NCBI GenBank assembly: GCA_026874595.1
Contig: CM049318.1
Location: 39,205,956-39,269,955, forward strand
Direction of reading: 5' to 3'
Source: Sipunculus nudus
Taxonomy: Eukaryota; Annelida; Sipuncula; Golfingiida; Sipunculidae
DNA: 64,000 nucleotides
Shown: positions 12,239-24,000 of the stretch, piece by piece
How the letters are laid out: every line of letters begins with the position of its first letter
How positions within the stretch are numbered: position 1 is the stretch's first letter
The notes under the pieces: model-generated
Database searches by the model: none
Seen by the model: the letters and a program-made list of their open reading frames with translations, nothing else
What the model was told of the DNA's origin: nothing
Made by a program: the position numbers and the translations under genes

Positions 12239-15200
12239 TGGTAATTGTACACAGACTCGGATTAACACATATCAAGTTACCCTTCAGATTAATGGTGTTC
12301 CCACTATTATGGAAATAGATACTGGCAGTTCAGTGACTATTATGAACAGTACAGCATATAAGAATCTGTGTCACTCAAGGGCTAGGCCAGTGTTGCTTAA
12401 ATCAGATATGGCTTTGAGGACATATACTGGAGAACTTCTGACTCCTGAGGGGGAAGTAAATGTCAATGTGCAGTATGGAACTCAATGTAAAAACCTAAAA
12501 CTGGTATTAGTTCCGGGATCAGGTCCAACCTTGTTAGGCCGTGATTGGTTGAGAGAGATAGCCATTAACTGGAAGGAAGTTAACAAGGTTACAGACATTG
12601 TCATTGCTGACACGTTCAAAGAAGTCTTTAAGGATGAGCTTGGTCTCCTTAAAGATACAGTAGTGAAAATCCACATTGATAAGGATGTAACCCCAGTTTT
12701 TCATAAAGCTCGTTCTGTGCCTTTTTCATTGAAAAACAAGGTCTTAGATGAACCTGATCGTCTTGAAAAACAAGGTGTAATAGACCAGTAGCTTCTAGTG
12801 AGTGGGCTGCACCTTTGGTGCCTGTGTTAAAATCTTCCGGAGATATCAGATTGTGCGGGGATTACAAGCTTACAATTAACAAAGCAGCGAAAGGTGATAG
12901 CTATCCCCTCCCACACATCGACGAACTGTATGCAAAACTGTCTGGGGATACAGTTTTCTCAAAGTTAGACCTAAGCAATGCTTATCAGCAACTTCAGCTA
13001 GATTCCGAGTCACAAATGTTGACTGCGGTTAATACTCCGAAGGGACTGATGGTGTACAATAGGTTACCTTACGGAATAAGCGCAGCTCCAGGGCTTTTTC
13101 AATGCACACTAGAGTCGTTGTTACAGAATATCCCTATGACTGCTGTGTATTTAGATGACATATTAGTCAGTGGTCGAACACCTGAAGAGCATAAAAAGAA
13201 TGTAGAAACTGTGCTTCAGCGTCTTCTAGATAGTGGTCTCCGGCTTAAACGTAGTAAATGTTCGTTTGCGCAATCGTCGGTTTCATATTTGGGTCATGTC
13301 ATAAGCGCAGAGGGAATACATCCAGACCCCACAAAACTGCAAGGAATCACTGATGCACCAGCTCCGCAAAATGTATCAGAACTTCGTCATACTTGGGCAT
13401 GCTAAACTATTATAACAAGTTCTTGCCACACTGTAGTACAGTGCTGAAGCCATTGTATGATTTATTGCATCAGGACGTTAGATGGACTTGGGGTGAACAG
13501 CAGGCAAATGCGTTTGCTGAGAGCAAAGCGATGTTGCAGTCTTCAGAAGTGCTTGTTCATTATCAGCCAGAGTAAAAGTTGTTCCTTGAATGCGATGCAT
13601 CACCTTATGGTGTAGGTGTTGTATTGTCACATGAAATGCCAAATGGAGAGCAGCGTCTTATTGCTTATGCCTCGCGTACTCTGTCAACGGCGGAACGCGA
13701 GTATGCGCAAGTGGAGAAAGAGGGACTTGCCGTGATTTTTGGGCTTAAGCATTTTCACAAATACCTGTATAGACGTCCATTTTCAATTGTGACGGATCAC
13801 AAACCCTTTATAGGGTTGTTCAAGGAAAACAGAGCAACCTCAAATATGGCGTCATCCCGCATACAGCAATGGGCTCTCTTGCTAGGTGCTTATGATTACA
13901 CCCTTGTTTATCGACCAGGGATGCTTCACAGCAACGCGGACGCCTTAAATAGGCTACCTGCTCCTTATAAACCAACAGATGTACAAGAACCAAGTGATGT
14001 GCTCTCGTTGGATTTTGTTGATACATCGACTCTTGTGACATCCAAGCATATAGCCAGAGAAACGAGGAAAGATCCTTTTCTGAGTTGTGTAATGCAGTAT
14101 ACCTTAAACGGATGACCAATCATTAAACCAGACAACGAACCAATCCGCCCCTATTTCTTGAGACGTAATGAACTGTCAGTGCAAGGAGATTGTCTCATAT
14201 GGGGTTCGCGAGTTGTGATTCCAGAAAAGTTTCGAGAGTTGTTGTTACAGGACCTACATGATATACACCAATGTATGGTCCGCATGAAGGCCTTGTGTCG
14301 TTCATGTTTCTGGTGACCAAGGTTAGACAGGGACATTGAGAACGTCGTGCGTCAATGTAATATTTGTTAAGAGGTTAGTAGGAAACCAACAGTCGCTCCT
14401 TTGAACCCTTGGTCATGGCCGACAACACCATGGAGTCGGGTCCATGTAGATTACGCAGGTCCTTATGAAGGTAAAATGATTTTAGTTGTTGTCGATGCTA
14501 GCAGCAAGTTTATTGATGCGCATGTGATGAATACAAGTAGTTCGGCTGCTACGATGGACAAACTTCGCCATACATTCGCAATGCATGGACTACCCAGCTC
14601 TATAGTGTCTGACAACGGACCGTCGTTTGCTAGTCAAGAGTTTCAGAGTTTTTGTGACAATAATGGTATTAGACACGTCAAGGTTTCTCCTTAACATCCG
14701 TCGAGCAACGGATTGGCAGAGAGAGTTGTTCAGTCAGTTAAGAACGCATTGAAAAAAATGGTTCGTTAGAATCACGTTTATACCGTTTTCTGTTGACATA
14801 TAATGTTACACCGCATTCCACAACAAAAGAAGCTCGATCTGTAATGCTCATGAAGCGTAAGCTCAGAACACGCTTTGATATTATTAGACCGGACACTCAA
14901 GAGGTGGTACTTGCTAAACAAGACCAGATGAAGAGTCATCATGACTTGAGAGTACGCCAGTGTGACTTCTATGTAGGTGATCTCGTATACGCACGCAACT
15001 TTTCGCATGGACCCAAATGGGTCCCCGGTGTGATTCAGGAAAGATTAGCACCTCTTACCTATACAGTAAGACTTAGTGGTGGTCGTGTGTTTAAACGTCA
15101 CCAAGATCATTTGAAAATGTGTTATGATGTTGCTGAGGATCAGTTGCATGATGAAACAGAGTCAGAGAATGTGTCACAATCAGCTGTTAAGCCTAGTGAC

Positions 15201-15491
15201 TCTGTGCAGTGTGATCTACCATTACCATATACTGTACAGCAACCTGTACATACTCGAGTAAAAGACTCGGTTGTTCCACCTAATGTGCCTGTTGATGAGT
15301 CTGCTCCTGCTGGTCAGGAACAGATTTCTATTGATGTAAGTGCATGTGTAGATAATGCTCGGTTGGTTGAACCTTGTTTAACATCAGCACCTGCGGAAAA
15401 TGTGACCACTGGGACTTCTAAAGTTCCCCTTGCTAAAACCAGGCGTAAAACTAAAAGGAACATTCATAAACCAGATCGTTTGGACTTGTGA
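12204..15491 (+). pseudogene. pol: Retrotransposon Pol, inactivated (protease, RT, RNase H, integrase)
   Basis: Domains in order: retropepsin with a DTGS active site (about 12319) and an LLGRDW flap-side motif; reverse transcriptase with YLDD (about 13150); RNase H starting after 13576 (LECDASPYG); integrase with an HHCC zinc region (about 14260-14370) and DDE core residues (HVDYAGP, SDNGPS, then the NGLAERV glutamate); then a C-terminal tail to 15491. Breaks seen: a one-base loss near 12781, another near 13388 and a third near 14755-14766; in-frame stops TAA 13573, TGA 14113, TGA 14314, TAA 14368 and TAA 14692. At least two stops look like Trp codons changed by a single G-to-A. Pol is therefore non-functional as written. 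Confidence 0.93.
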
Positions 15492-15709
15492 ACTGTGTGA
15501 TTGTATATATACTTAAGTTGCATGTACTCTCATTCCTTACTTTAATCACATATTATTTGTTTCGAGTCCGTATGTCATGTTGCCAGAGAAGTGTTGTCAA
15601 CTGCATTCTTATGTAACTTGGAAACTAATATCTCATGTTTGAAAAACACTTGATTATTACTTCAGAGACAGTATTGTTGTATTAACATCCATATTAGTAT
15701 TATCTAAAC

Positions 15710-15718
15710 GGGGAGGAA
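15710..15718 (+). promoter_or_regulatory. Polypurine tract
   Basis: GGGGAGGAA directly abuts the 3' LTR, the position and composition expected for plus-strand priming. Confidence 0.8.
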
Positions 15719-15924
15719 TGTTGTGTTTTCATTATTTTACTCCATGTAACTACTAAGGACCTCCGTTATTTAATGTATCCGTGATATCCCATAGTGCCTC
15801 TGACTATGTGGGTGCACACGTGTTTCCGCCATATTGTCTCCATGTGTGTAGATGGCTCCATGTATTAAAACGTTGTTCCTGTTCTTATGGCTGTGTTACG
15901 GCTTGTGTTTGTTGGAACATAACA
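15719..15924 (+). repeat. 3' LTR (206 bp)
   Basis: Almost identical to the 5' LTR; differences are T/C and T/A substitutions and an extra GTT after AAAACGTT. Confidence 0.95.
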
Positions 15925-17598
15925 GGTTCAACCTCACAATTAAAAGACTGCTGACCCTGGTCCCTTGGCCGTCAGTCTACTTCTTTATAGCTGGGCCTTT
16001 CAGGTCTCATTTTATGCTGACGGAGAAAGTTTTATTTCAAGTTTGTACGATTCTGAAATTTCCTTGAAATACACCCTGCTTAAGATTAAAAAAAAGTCGG
16101 TGTAATTACAAAGACAAGCTCTTGTTCAGTTAGTTGCAGGCCTATAATGCATACAATTCTTATTTGTTCTTTCTTGTTCGGAGAATGGATGTTCGGGCTA
16201 TTGTTTTTTTACAGTCATGTAAGGAAGTACAATATCATTTTGCGTATCCTCTAATATAGTACGTACCTATCAACAGAATTTAAAAATAAAAACAGATTGT
16301 GATACTTCAAAAAAAAAACGGGATAAAATCCGACTCAACACGTAAAAATATTAGAGACATTTGAAATATGTAATACCAGTTTTCCTGAAGGGAAACTTAG
16401 TTATAATAGGTCACATGAGAACTAGATAAGAATACATAAATCAAGATAGCTCCATGTAAATTATATATACGAGACAAAAAGACTTTGTACAACCAGTGCT
16501 TGGAAGATACTCTCTCACGTTATTCAGGTCACTCTTATTGAATAATAGGTCATATTACGTATTTTACAATATATGCGAAATATATGCGATATTGATCCCT
16601 GCCAATCTGACCAGTGCTGAAGACATATGGGGGGGGGGGGCTAAAACGCTCGGATGATAATGATAATCGTGCTTACATTATATTCTCCAAATCTGGCTGG
16701 AAGTCTTAAGAGTGTAAGGGAGAGGGCCTACTTCCAGCTTTTTAAAATTAAGGTTTTCACTTCTCTTAAAAGAGTGCTACACGTTTATCAATAAAATTTA
16801 TCTTCTCGTGTTTCATCAATACTGTTCCCTTAAACGCATATTCGATGTTATGATTTGATATTCTAAAGGTTAGATGCAGATGTATTGAACCGTTCTTCAT
16901 AATTAATGACACGCAATTCACGGAGTTCTTGTCAAAAATATTATATCTGATTAACTATGATAAGGCCTTAGCCCCTGTTTTCGATGAACACATCATTCCC
17001 GCCGATTACAAACATCACGGACGGACATTCTGATTTATTCCATATAAATCCTGCAAATAGGTTCAGACAGACAGACTCAAGCTTGTTTTGTATTCATAGC
17101 TTTTCATAGCCAGTGCCGAATCCAAGCAACAAGAAAATATCTTATGTGAAAAATGTTTGACCTCCATGCTATTCCCGGAATTTTAATTCTGACTACGTTG
17201 AAAAAACAATCACAATATTGTAAAAATCAAAGATGGGTGGACCAATTTTCAGCAACATAGCACTTATATCATAACCTGAAGAAGTCATCCTGTAATGTTT
17301 TTTTTTATTATTACTACTGCAAGTGCATTTGCTCCAGGCAAGCAAAGTATACGTGTATTGTGTTCTGATGCATAGAATGACCATAAATTATGGTGATATG
17401 CAGGCCGAATAATTGATGCTAAACTTGACAATATGAAAGGTCGAACATTGGTTCCTGTTTATTGTTTAGAGATGGTAGATGCATGGGTAGTCCAGAACTG
17501 GACACTGACGGAATGTTTGTGAGGCTGTGAAAGTCCAGTTCTCCACTAGTGAAGGGTTGGTGGTAGGAAGGAAAGCATAAAGCACAGGCCTTTTCAAA
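15925..17598. other. AT-rich intergenic DNA
   Basis: No gene seen. A block at 16127-16190 resembles 30058-30115 ('CTTATTTGTTCTTTCTTGTT' type core), hinting at an old local duplication. Holds a G run near 16630. Confidence 0.5.
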
Positions 17599-19290
17599 AC
17601 TAGGGACCCATGGGTCTCGACGCTCAGCTGCATTTGTCTATAAGGTATATTTTTTTTAGGTTTTCCAAAATATTGGTCCTGTGATCAGTTTGAAGCCAAC
17701 CTGTCTACCCAAACTGGAGTTATCATCCATAAACTAATTTGTGAATGGATGGACCCAGTGACCTTAACCTTTGACATTGTGACCCAAAATCAAAAGGGAA
17801 CTTCCCCTATTGGCAGGTGCACCACATGTTGATGATGGAAGGATTGAGATAAAAAGTTTGCCTTAAAATGCATCCACAATCTTTCTAAAGTAGTGGGTCC
17901 TGTGCCTTGACCTTTGATCTCATGACCCCAGAATTAACAGTTCTTACTTTAGTGTTGGGCCATATATAAGTCAAGTTTGAAACCAATATTTTGAACCAAA
18001 CTGGTTTTATCATCTGGAAACTAATATGTAGATTGGTGGCCCCCATGACCTTGACCTTTGACCTTGTGACCCCAAAATCCATCAGTTACTTCCACTATTG
18101 GCAGGTGAGCATTATCTGGAAGATATAGGTTGGGGACAGAAAGTTTGGCTGAAAATACATCAACAATCTTTTTAAAGAAGTGGATCCTGTGACCCTGACC
18201 TTTGGCCTTATGACCCCAAAATCAAAAAGGTTCTTACATTATTGGTTGGTCATAAATAAGTCAAAACTGAAACCAATATGTCAATCCGAAATGGAGTTAT
18301 CATCCAGAAACAAATATGTGGACAGATGGGCCCCTGTGACCATGACCATTGACCTTGTGACCCCCAAATTAATCAGGTTCTTCCCCTATTGGCAGCTCAG
18401 CTATATGTGCAAGATGGAAGGTTTGGGATGCAAGTTTGGCTTAAAATGCATCCACAATCTTTCTTAATAAGTGGGTACTATGACCTTGACCTTTGACCTC
18501 TTGACCCCAAAATTAAACAGAATCTTCCCTTATTGGCAGGTTTGCAATATCTTGAAGATGGAAGGTTTCCGATGAAAAGTTTGGCTTCGAATGCATATGC
18601 ATTCTTTTTTTAAGAAATGAGTCCTGTGACCTTGACCTTTGACCGTTGGACCCCAAAATCGACACGGTTCTTACTTTAGTGGTGAGTCATATATAAGTTA
18701 AGTTTGAAACCAATATGTCAAACTAAACTGGAGTTTTCATCTGGAAACTAATTTGTGAACAGATGGCCCCTTTGACCTTGACCTTTGACCACGTGACCCC
18801 AAATTCATTTATGCTCCCCCCGTACTGGCAGGTCAGCCAAATGCGCAAAATGGAAAGTTTGGGATGAAAAGTTTGGCTTAAAATGCATCCACAATCTTTC
18901 TCAGTAAGTGGGTACTGTGACCTTGACCTTTTACCTCATTACCCCAAAACTGAACAGAATCTTCCCCTATTGGCAGGTTAGCAATATGTTGAACATGGAA
19001 GGATTGGGATGAAAAGTTGGCTTCAAATGCATATGCATTCTTTTTAAAGAAATGAGTCCTGTGACCTTGACCTTTGACCTCGTGACCCAAAAATCATATA
19101 GGTTCTTGCTTGAGTAGTGGGCCACACGTAAGTCAAGTTTGAAATCCATGTGTCAATACAATCTGGAGTTATCATCTGGAAACAAATTTGTGTTGATGGA
19201 CGGATGGACAGACAGACAGCTAAACAGACAGACAGACAGGGTGATAACTATATGGCATCCACTTGTGATTAATAAACACACCAGGTTTTG
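17599..19290 (+). mobile_element. Pearl-like element 2 with a dimeric 145-bp tandem array
   Basis: The head 'GGGACCCATGGGTC' plus 'CGCTCAGCTG' opens it, and a run of GGACAGACAGACAG with 'GATAACTATATGGC' closes it. Between them are ten copies of a block 'GTGACCTTGACCTTTGACC...GACCCC', spaced about 140-147 bp (17760, 17900, 18048, 18190, 18337, 18480, 18627, 18770, 18917, 19061). Odd and even copies carry different linkers, so the true unit is a dimer of about 290 bp repeated five times. No coding frame. A core array between a fixed head and a tetranucleotide-rich tail is the described layout of bivalve pearl elements; membership is inferred. Confidence 0.7.
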
Positions 19291-19379
19291 GGACACTACA
19301 TGTAATTACAGATGAGAAACTGACATTATTGTTGTCATTTTATAGTATAAAAAATAGAATAAATATTCGTAAAAATAAC

Positions 19380-19745
19380 AAAAAATACAGATGGGGCCAC
19401 CACTTTTTGAGAACTGACAAAACTAGTCATGGTCAATATTCAAGGCAAGATTCATGACAATCCATGCATTAATTATCAAGATATTGGAGGTTTTGTAGTA
19501 TATTTTTGATTATTCTGGGGGGGGGGGGGGGTACTTTCAAGCCCCATAGCTCGAAGGATATAGGTCACAGTGACCTAATTTCAGGTTTCCAAGGAGATTT
19601 TTTATAATCCTCCTTGGATATTCACTTAGAAGATTCTAGGACCAGCAGTTACGATTTGTGCCCTGCTAACGGACGGCCGGACGACAGACAAAGCGCCATT
19701 CCTAAACCTCAGTTTACTTACAGTCAGCTGAGCTAAAAAACGGAC
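19380..19745 (+). mobile_element. Pearl-like element 3, 5'-truncated
   Basis: Starts within the family body ('GGGGCCACCA'), continues through 'GATTATTCTGGGGG', 'AGCCCCATAGCTCGAAG' and 'GGTTACGATTTGTGCCCTG', and ends in GGACGGCCGGACGACAGAC and 'CAGTCAGCTGAGCTAAAA'. The head is missing. Confidence 0.65.
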
Positions 19746-20046
19746 TTGGGCCTACTAGAATATAAAATCGACGTTCGGGTAGCAGCAGGGGCTTCAATTT
19801 AAGGGCGGATGGGGGGTAATGTAATCATCCTCCCCCCCAACTTTTTACGAGAAAATTATAATATTGCAAATGAAATATATTAATAAATAGAATTAAAGAC
19901 TTTGGATCCATTTATTAAAAAATTTTATATCTAAACCTTGCTTAGAATTCACAAAATAACTTATTTTCTAAAAAATTATAATTATTTGAGATATGATTAT
20001 GTATATTATATATAAATATATATATAATAATTATATATATAATAAT

Positions 20047-20085
<39 letters not shown>

Positions 20086-20326
20086 GAATATGTCAATCTG
20101 AGACGCTGAAAAAGGTATATATATGTGTGTGTGTGTTTGTGTATATATATACAAAGTCATCCCCCCCCCATTCTGGAAGAAAAAATGACGCCAAGGGGTA
20201 GCAGACTGATGACAGGGTGGTGGAGGGATGAATGGCTGGAGATCTTCTGTGCGAATGAAGTAAAATAATTTTGTTGGTCACTAATGTTATTTATACAGTA
20301 AAACATAGTTCACCATGATGCATTTT
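19746..20326. other. AT-rich DNA with TA and TG microsatellites
   Basis: A (TA)n tract occupies about 20010-20082, with a TG-rich stretch near 20120-20145. The tyrosine/isoleucine-rich frames here are microsatellite translations. No gene. Confidence 0.6.
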
Positions 20327-20528
20327 CAGGGGCGGATCCAGGATTTAGGAAAAGGGGGGGGGGGGTCCAACCCAGGAGGACAAATGAAAATCCTAAAAAA
20401 AAGGTCATCAGCTCTGGAAAAAGGGGGGGGTCCAGGCCGCAAAATTACGTCTAAAACCCCTTAAAAAAGGTTGCTTCGGGTGAAAAAGGGGGGGTCCGGA
20501 TCCCTGGACCCCCCTGGATCCGCTTCTG
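20327..20528 (+). mobile_element. CAGGGGCGGATCC-type MITE, copy 2
   Basis: Begins CAGGGGCGGATCCAGG and ends GGATCCGCTTCTG; flanked by ATTTT on both sides (20322-20326, 20529-20533). Contains three G-runs before 'TCCAACCC' / 'TCCAGG' / 'TCCGGATCC'. Confidence 0.88.
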
Positions 20529-20533
20529 ATTTT

Positions 20534-21069
20534 AGTGCAAGTGTTCACCATTTACATATATTTTTACACTACTATTTTTACTACTTTTTTTTTACAAAAT
20601 CTACAGTGACAGAACTAATAAAGGCATTTTAAGGTGTCTCTGAATTTAGCATACCTACAATTACACTGCGCAGAATCGAACTCCCAAGAGCGCGACTCTG
20701 CTGGTAAGGGCTTGTGGGCTTCAAAATCCTTAGCCTACAATGCACCGGGGCTTCTACATATTACACAGACATCGTAGGTACAAATGTAGTTAAGAGGATA
20801 ATGACATGTTGTCCGTACCAATACGCTGGATAAGAATTATTTCCAGGCAAATTACATAAATATGGGTGTTTTGTGGTAAGGAGTTCACGGTATAAGTAAT
20901 AGTTTGTAAGCATGCGCATGTGAAATGTAAACAGAAGGTGTTCCCTTGAAATGTAACAAATTATGATTTTAAAGTTTGACAACTGAGACAGGAAGTCCCG
21001 GTCGTGCCCAACAGGATGTGGTTCATTTTAAAAAGAAACGAAATATCTGGCGGAAGGGTGCATCAACAT
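20534..21069 (-). other. 3' flank / probable 3' UTR of gene A
   Basis: Lies directly downstream of the gene A stop. About 20663-21065 is similar to 29526-29900, supporting a duplicated downstream region. No AATAAA was found on the minus strand, so the transcript end is not placed. Confidence 0.5.
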
Positions 21070-24000
21070 TCACTGCTCTTGGCTGTAAAACAATTCCTCC
21101 AAAGCTTTCACAGCCAGTTGCTCTTTGGCGCCATAGCCAGCCGTCATGGTGCCCACACACATCTTGTACTGCTGATTGGACAGGTATGGGTCACATGACT
21201 TGTTGTGGTAGCGATGGAACAAGGTCGGATCCATGGCACGGAACACCTGTATAAAACATATACTGTGTGTATCAGAGATTGTATGAACAGAAGATAAGCT
21301 TCATGCGAACTCCAACCCTTTACTCGGGATTAATTTCAACAAATTCTGACAACATTATATTCTTTTTACATTCAAGTATTAGGCCTATCTCTTTCAGTTT
21401 CATTATATGTTTTTTTCAACAGTTGCTCCGGACGGAATGTGATTCAGGTTAATGATTTTTTAAATAGAAATTACGTTAGCAATATGTTTGACCTGAGTTC
21501 TTCAAGTTCCAATCAAAAATGATTATAATGATTAGGGATTCCCATGGTAGTTAAGGGTAAAACACTTTTCAAAAGGGACACACAAAACTCACGGACGAAA
21601 AAATACCTCCAGGCATACGTGCCCTTGAAACATTTATGCAATTTAAGAGGCCCCGCATAAAGTCGGTTGTCAAGCAGCTTTAGCCATCATTTTTTTTATA
21701 AAGTGCAAATCGGAAAAAAAAGAGAATCAAGATTGCAGATGACGTCAGCACAAATCTCGAAGAGATCTCTGATATGCCAATCAGTTGGTATACTGAGGCG
21801 TGGCGAGGAAATAGCTAAAATTGTATACCATTAAAAGAACAATGGATGGTGGAAGGAATACTAGAATACATAAAACTAATATGGTTGCGATAAGCGTTCC
21901 GTATTATAAAATGAAATAGAGGTCACGAGCACATTACCAGAGTTTTTTTTTTTCCATAGATGACTGCAGAATTTATTTACGCGCATTTATGCAATATCTT
22001 TTTTTATATTTACGTGATGCTTGAGGTGTGAATGACCACGGATAAAATATAACTATAACACTCGGTAATGGTGGAACAAAATAACTCAAAGCTATTCACT
22101 TTCATAGATCCTAGAAATGTACAAAGCTCATAGTGTTGTGAACTATGTCTCGGCTGCGAATAAAATATTATACATATACATAATAATAATTATAAATATC
22201 TGGTGGAATACTGAATATGATTTAGTAAACTGTTATATTTTCTATTAAAATCCTAACTATAAATGCCTTATCATTATTTCATCTTCAGGTTGTTCTTTAA
22301 ATCCTTTATGTTTATCTTTTATTTAACTCACCTTGAGGTTGCTCTTTAAATGTTTCGTGTAGAGGTTAACGTCCTCGCCTCCCCATCCTTGTATGTCAAG
22401 GTCAAATCCACCAACTGCCACGTAGTCCTGCTTGTAAAGGCAAACCATGCCAAACCCGTAGTGAACCCAGTGCCCTGCGTAAACGATAATATTTCCAGAT
22501 AATCTGAGAGTTTGAATTAAAAGTCATTTTTTTTATATTGCTGGGACCTGAGAGCTCTAGAAAGAGAGGGAGTTTGAATTAAGGTAAGTTTGCTTCATAG
22601 CGCTTGAGCCCGCGGGAGCTTCGTAAATGAGAGTTTCAATTAAAGTGTCATAGCGCTTTTGTCCAAGAAAGTTCCAAGAAAAGGGAGTTTCCATTGAGTT
22701 TATTTTTCCTCATATTGCTTGTGTTCGGTCTGATGTTTGAGTTAAATTTAATTGGCTTCACAGCGCCTGTTATAGGAGACTCCTTCGATTTGATTTAAAG
22801 GTGTTTTGTTTCATAACGCTTGTTATCGGAAGCTCCTCGGACAGAGTCTATCTTACTTATAATTGAATTTTTAAATTTTTATTTAATAAAAAAATGTCTT
22901 TTTAGACATTAAATAAACATGGCAGAAGAAAAACAAAAAAAAAACGTTTTTGCAATATTGTCATGTAATTTGATATTAAAAAGTGGTTTGCTGTTACTAA
23001 TTGCTTTAAACTATTTTAAAATTTAAATTTCATATGATAATGAATGTGAATTTCGTAAATACATATGCCATTAGAAACAGTTCTGTACCAGGTTTAAATG
23101 ATATATAAATAATGGGGGCTAATATCGTCTGAAACGGCATTATGTTTGATTTTAAATTTAGGGAGTTTTACCAGGGATGCTACCTTGAAAATGCCCATTC
23201 ACCTACATTTCGAAAAAGACTATATGTTATTTCTGGCTTCCTCTGTGTATATATTAATGATCTAAGTGTAATTTTGGATGTGAAAAGTTCATTAAAAGCC
23301 TTCGTGTAGGATGTAACCTAGGTTGGTAGGTTGCATACATGCGATGGTAGAAAGGTCCTTTGTTGCAAAACGCCATTTGCAGTGCTCTGGCTTATCTTAC
23401 TTGCTGCCAGATGCCATTGTTGATTTTTTTTTATTTTGGCGGGCCCCGACGTATTATGAACACGTTAATATTAACCGAACAAGCAGCCTGTGTGCGGTAC
23501 GGTGATTACCACGTTTCCTGGCCCATTTCAACAAAGCTCCAAGGTAAATCTTAGTTTATAAACGTCAGATAGGTGTTTGGGCCCCTTCAAGTATATTTGG
23601 CTTCATAGCGCATGTGTTTGGAAGCTTCGTAGAAAGAGAGTTTGAACTAATGTTATGTTATTTCATGCCTGTGTTTTGGATCTCCATGGAAAGGGTTTCA
23701 AATTAAAGATATTCTGGTCAATAGTGCCGGTTTTGTGGAACTTCTTGGGAGGAGAGTCTGAATAATTTGTTTTGCTCATTTGCTCTTACAAACATCCATA
23801 AAAGGGAATTATATCTTTATTTGGATTGAACATCAGTTCAATGATTTCTTATATGAAGCATCGATAAGTTAAGCCCGACTGAGACAGCGGCGTATATTAA
23901 CCATATCGCTATATATAAAGTCCAGTCACAGTTGCTTGGCTGACCAAGTTTTCCAAACTTAGCGGCAGTCCCCAAGTGGTAATTTCATAATTAGAAAAGG

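Larger units (their letters stand above)
11113..15924 (+). mobile_element. Ty3/gypsy LTR retrotransposon with broken pol
   Basis: A complete element of 4.8 kb: 5' LTR, primer site, gag, pol in the order protease, reverse transcriptase, RNase H, integrase, then a polypurine tract and 3' LTR. That order is diagnostic of Ty3/gypsy. There is no chromodomain and no envelope-type frame. The flanks are GATTC (11108-11112) and GGTTC (15925-15929), a probable 5-bp target duplication with one mismatch. The tRNA-Ser-like primer site and a separate gag would suit the Mag-like group, but that is inference. Gag is open; pol has five stops and three frameshifts, so this copy could move only with help from another element. 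Confidence 0.95.

Noticed and set aside
15852-16067. 71-residue frame starting in the 3' LTR
   Set aside because: It is the LTR ATG reading into host flank, not a gene.
17740-19090. CRISPR-like repeat-spacer array
   Set aside because: Linkers are themselves repeated and units are long; this is a tandem satellite in an animal genome.
19942-20160. Tyrosine/isoleucine-rich frame
   Set aside because: Translation of a TA microsatellite.
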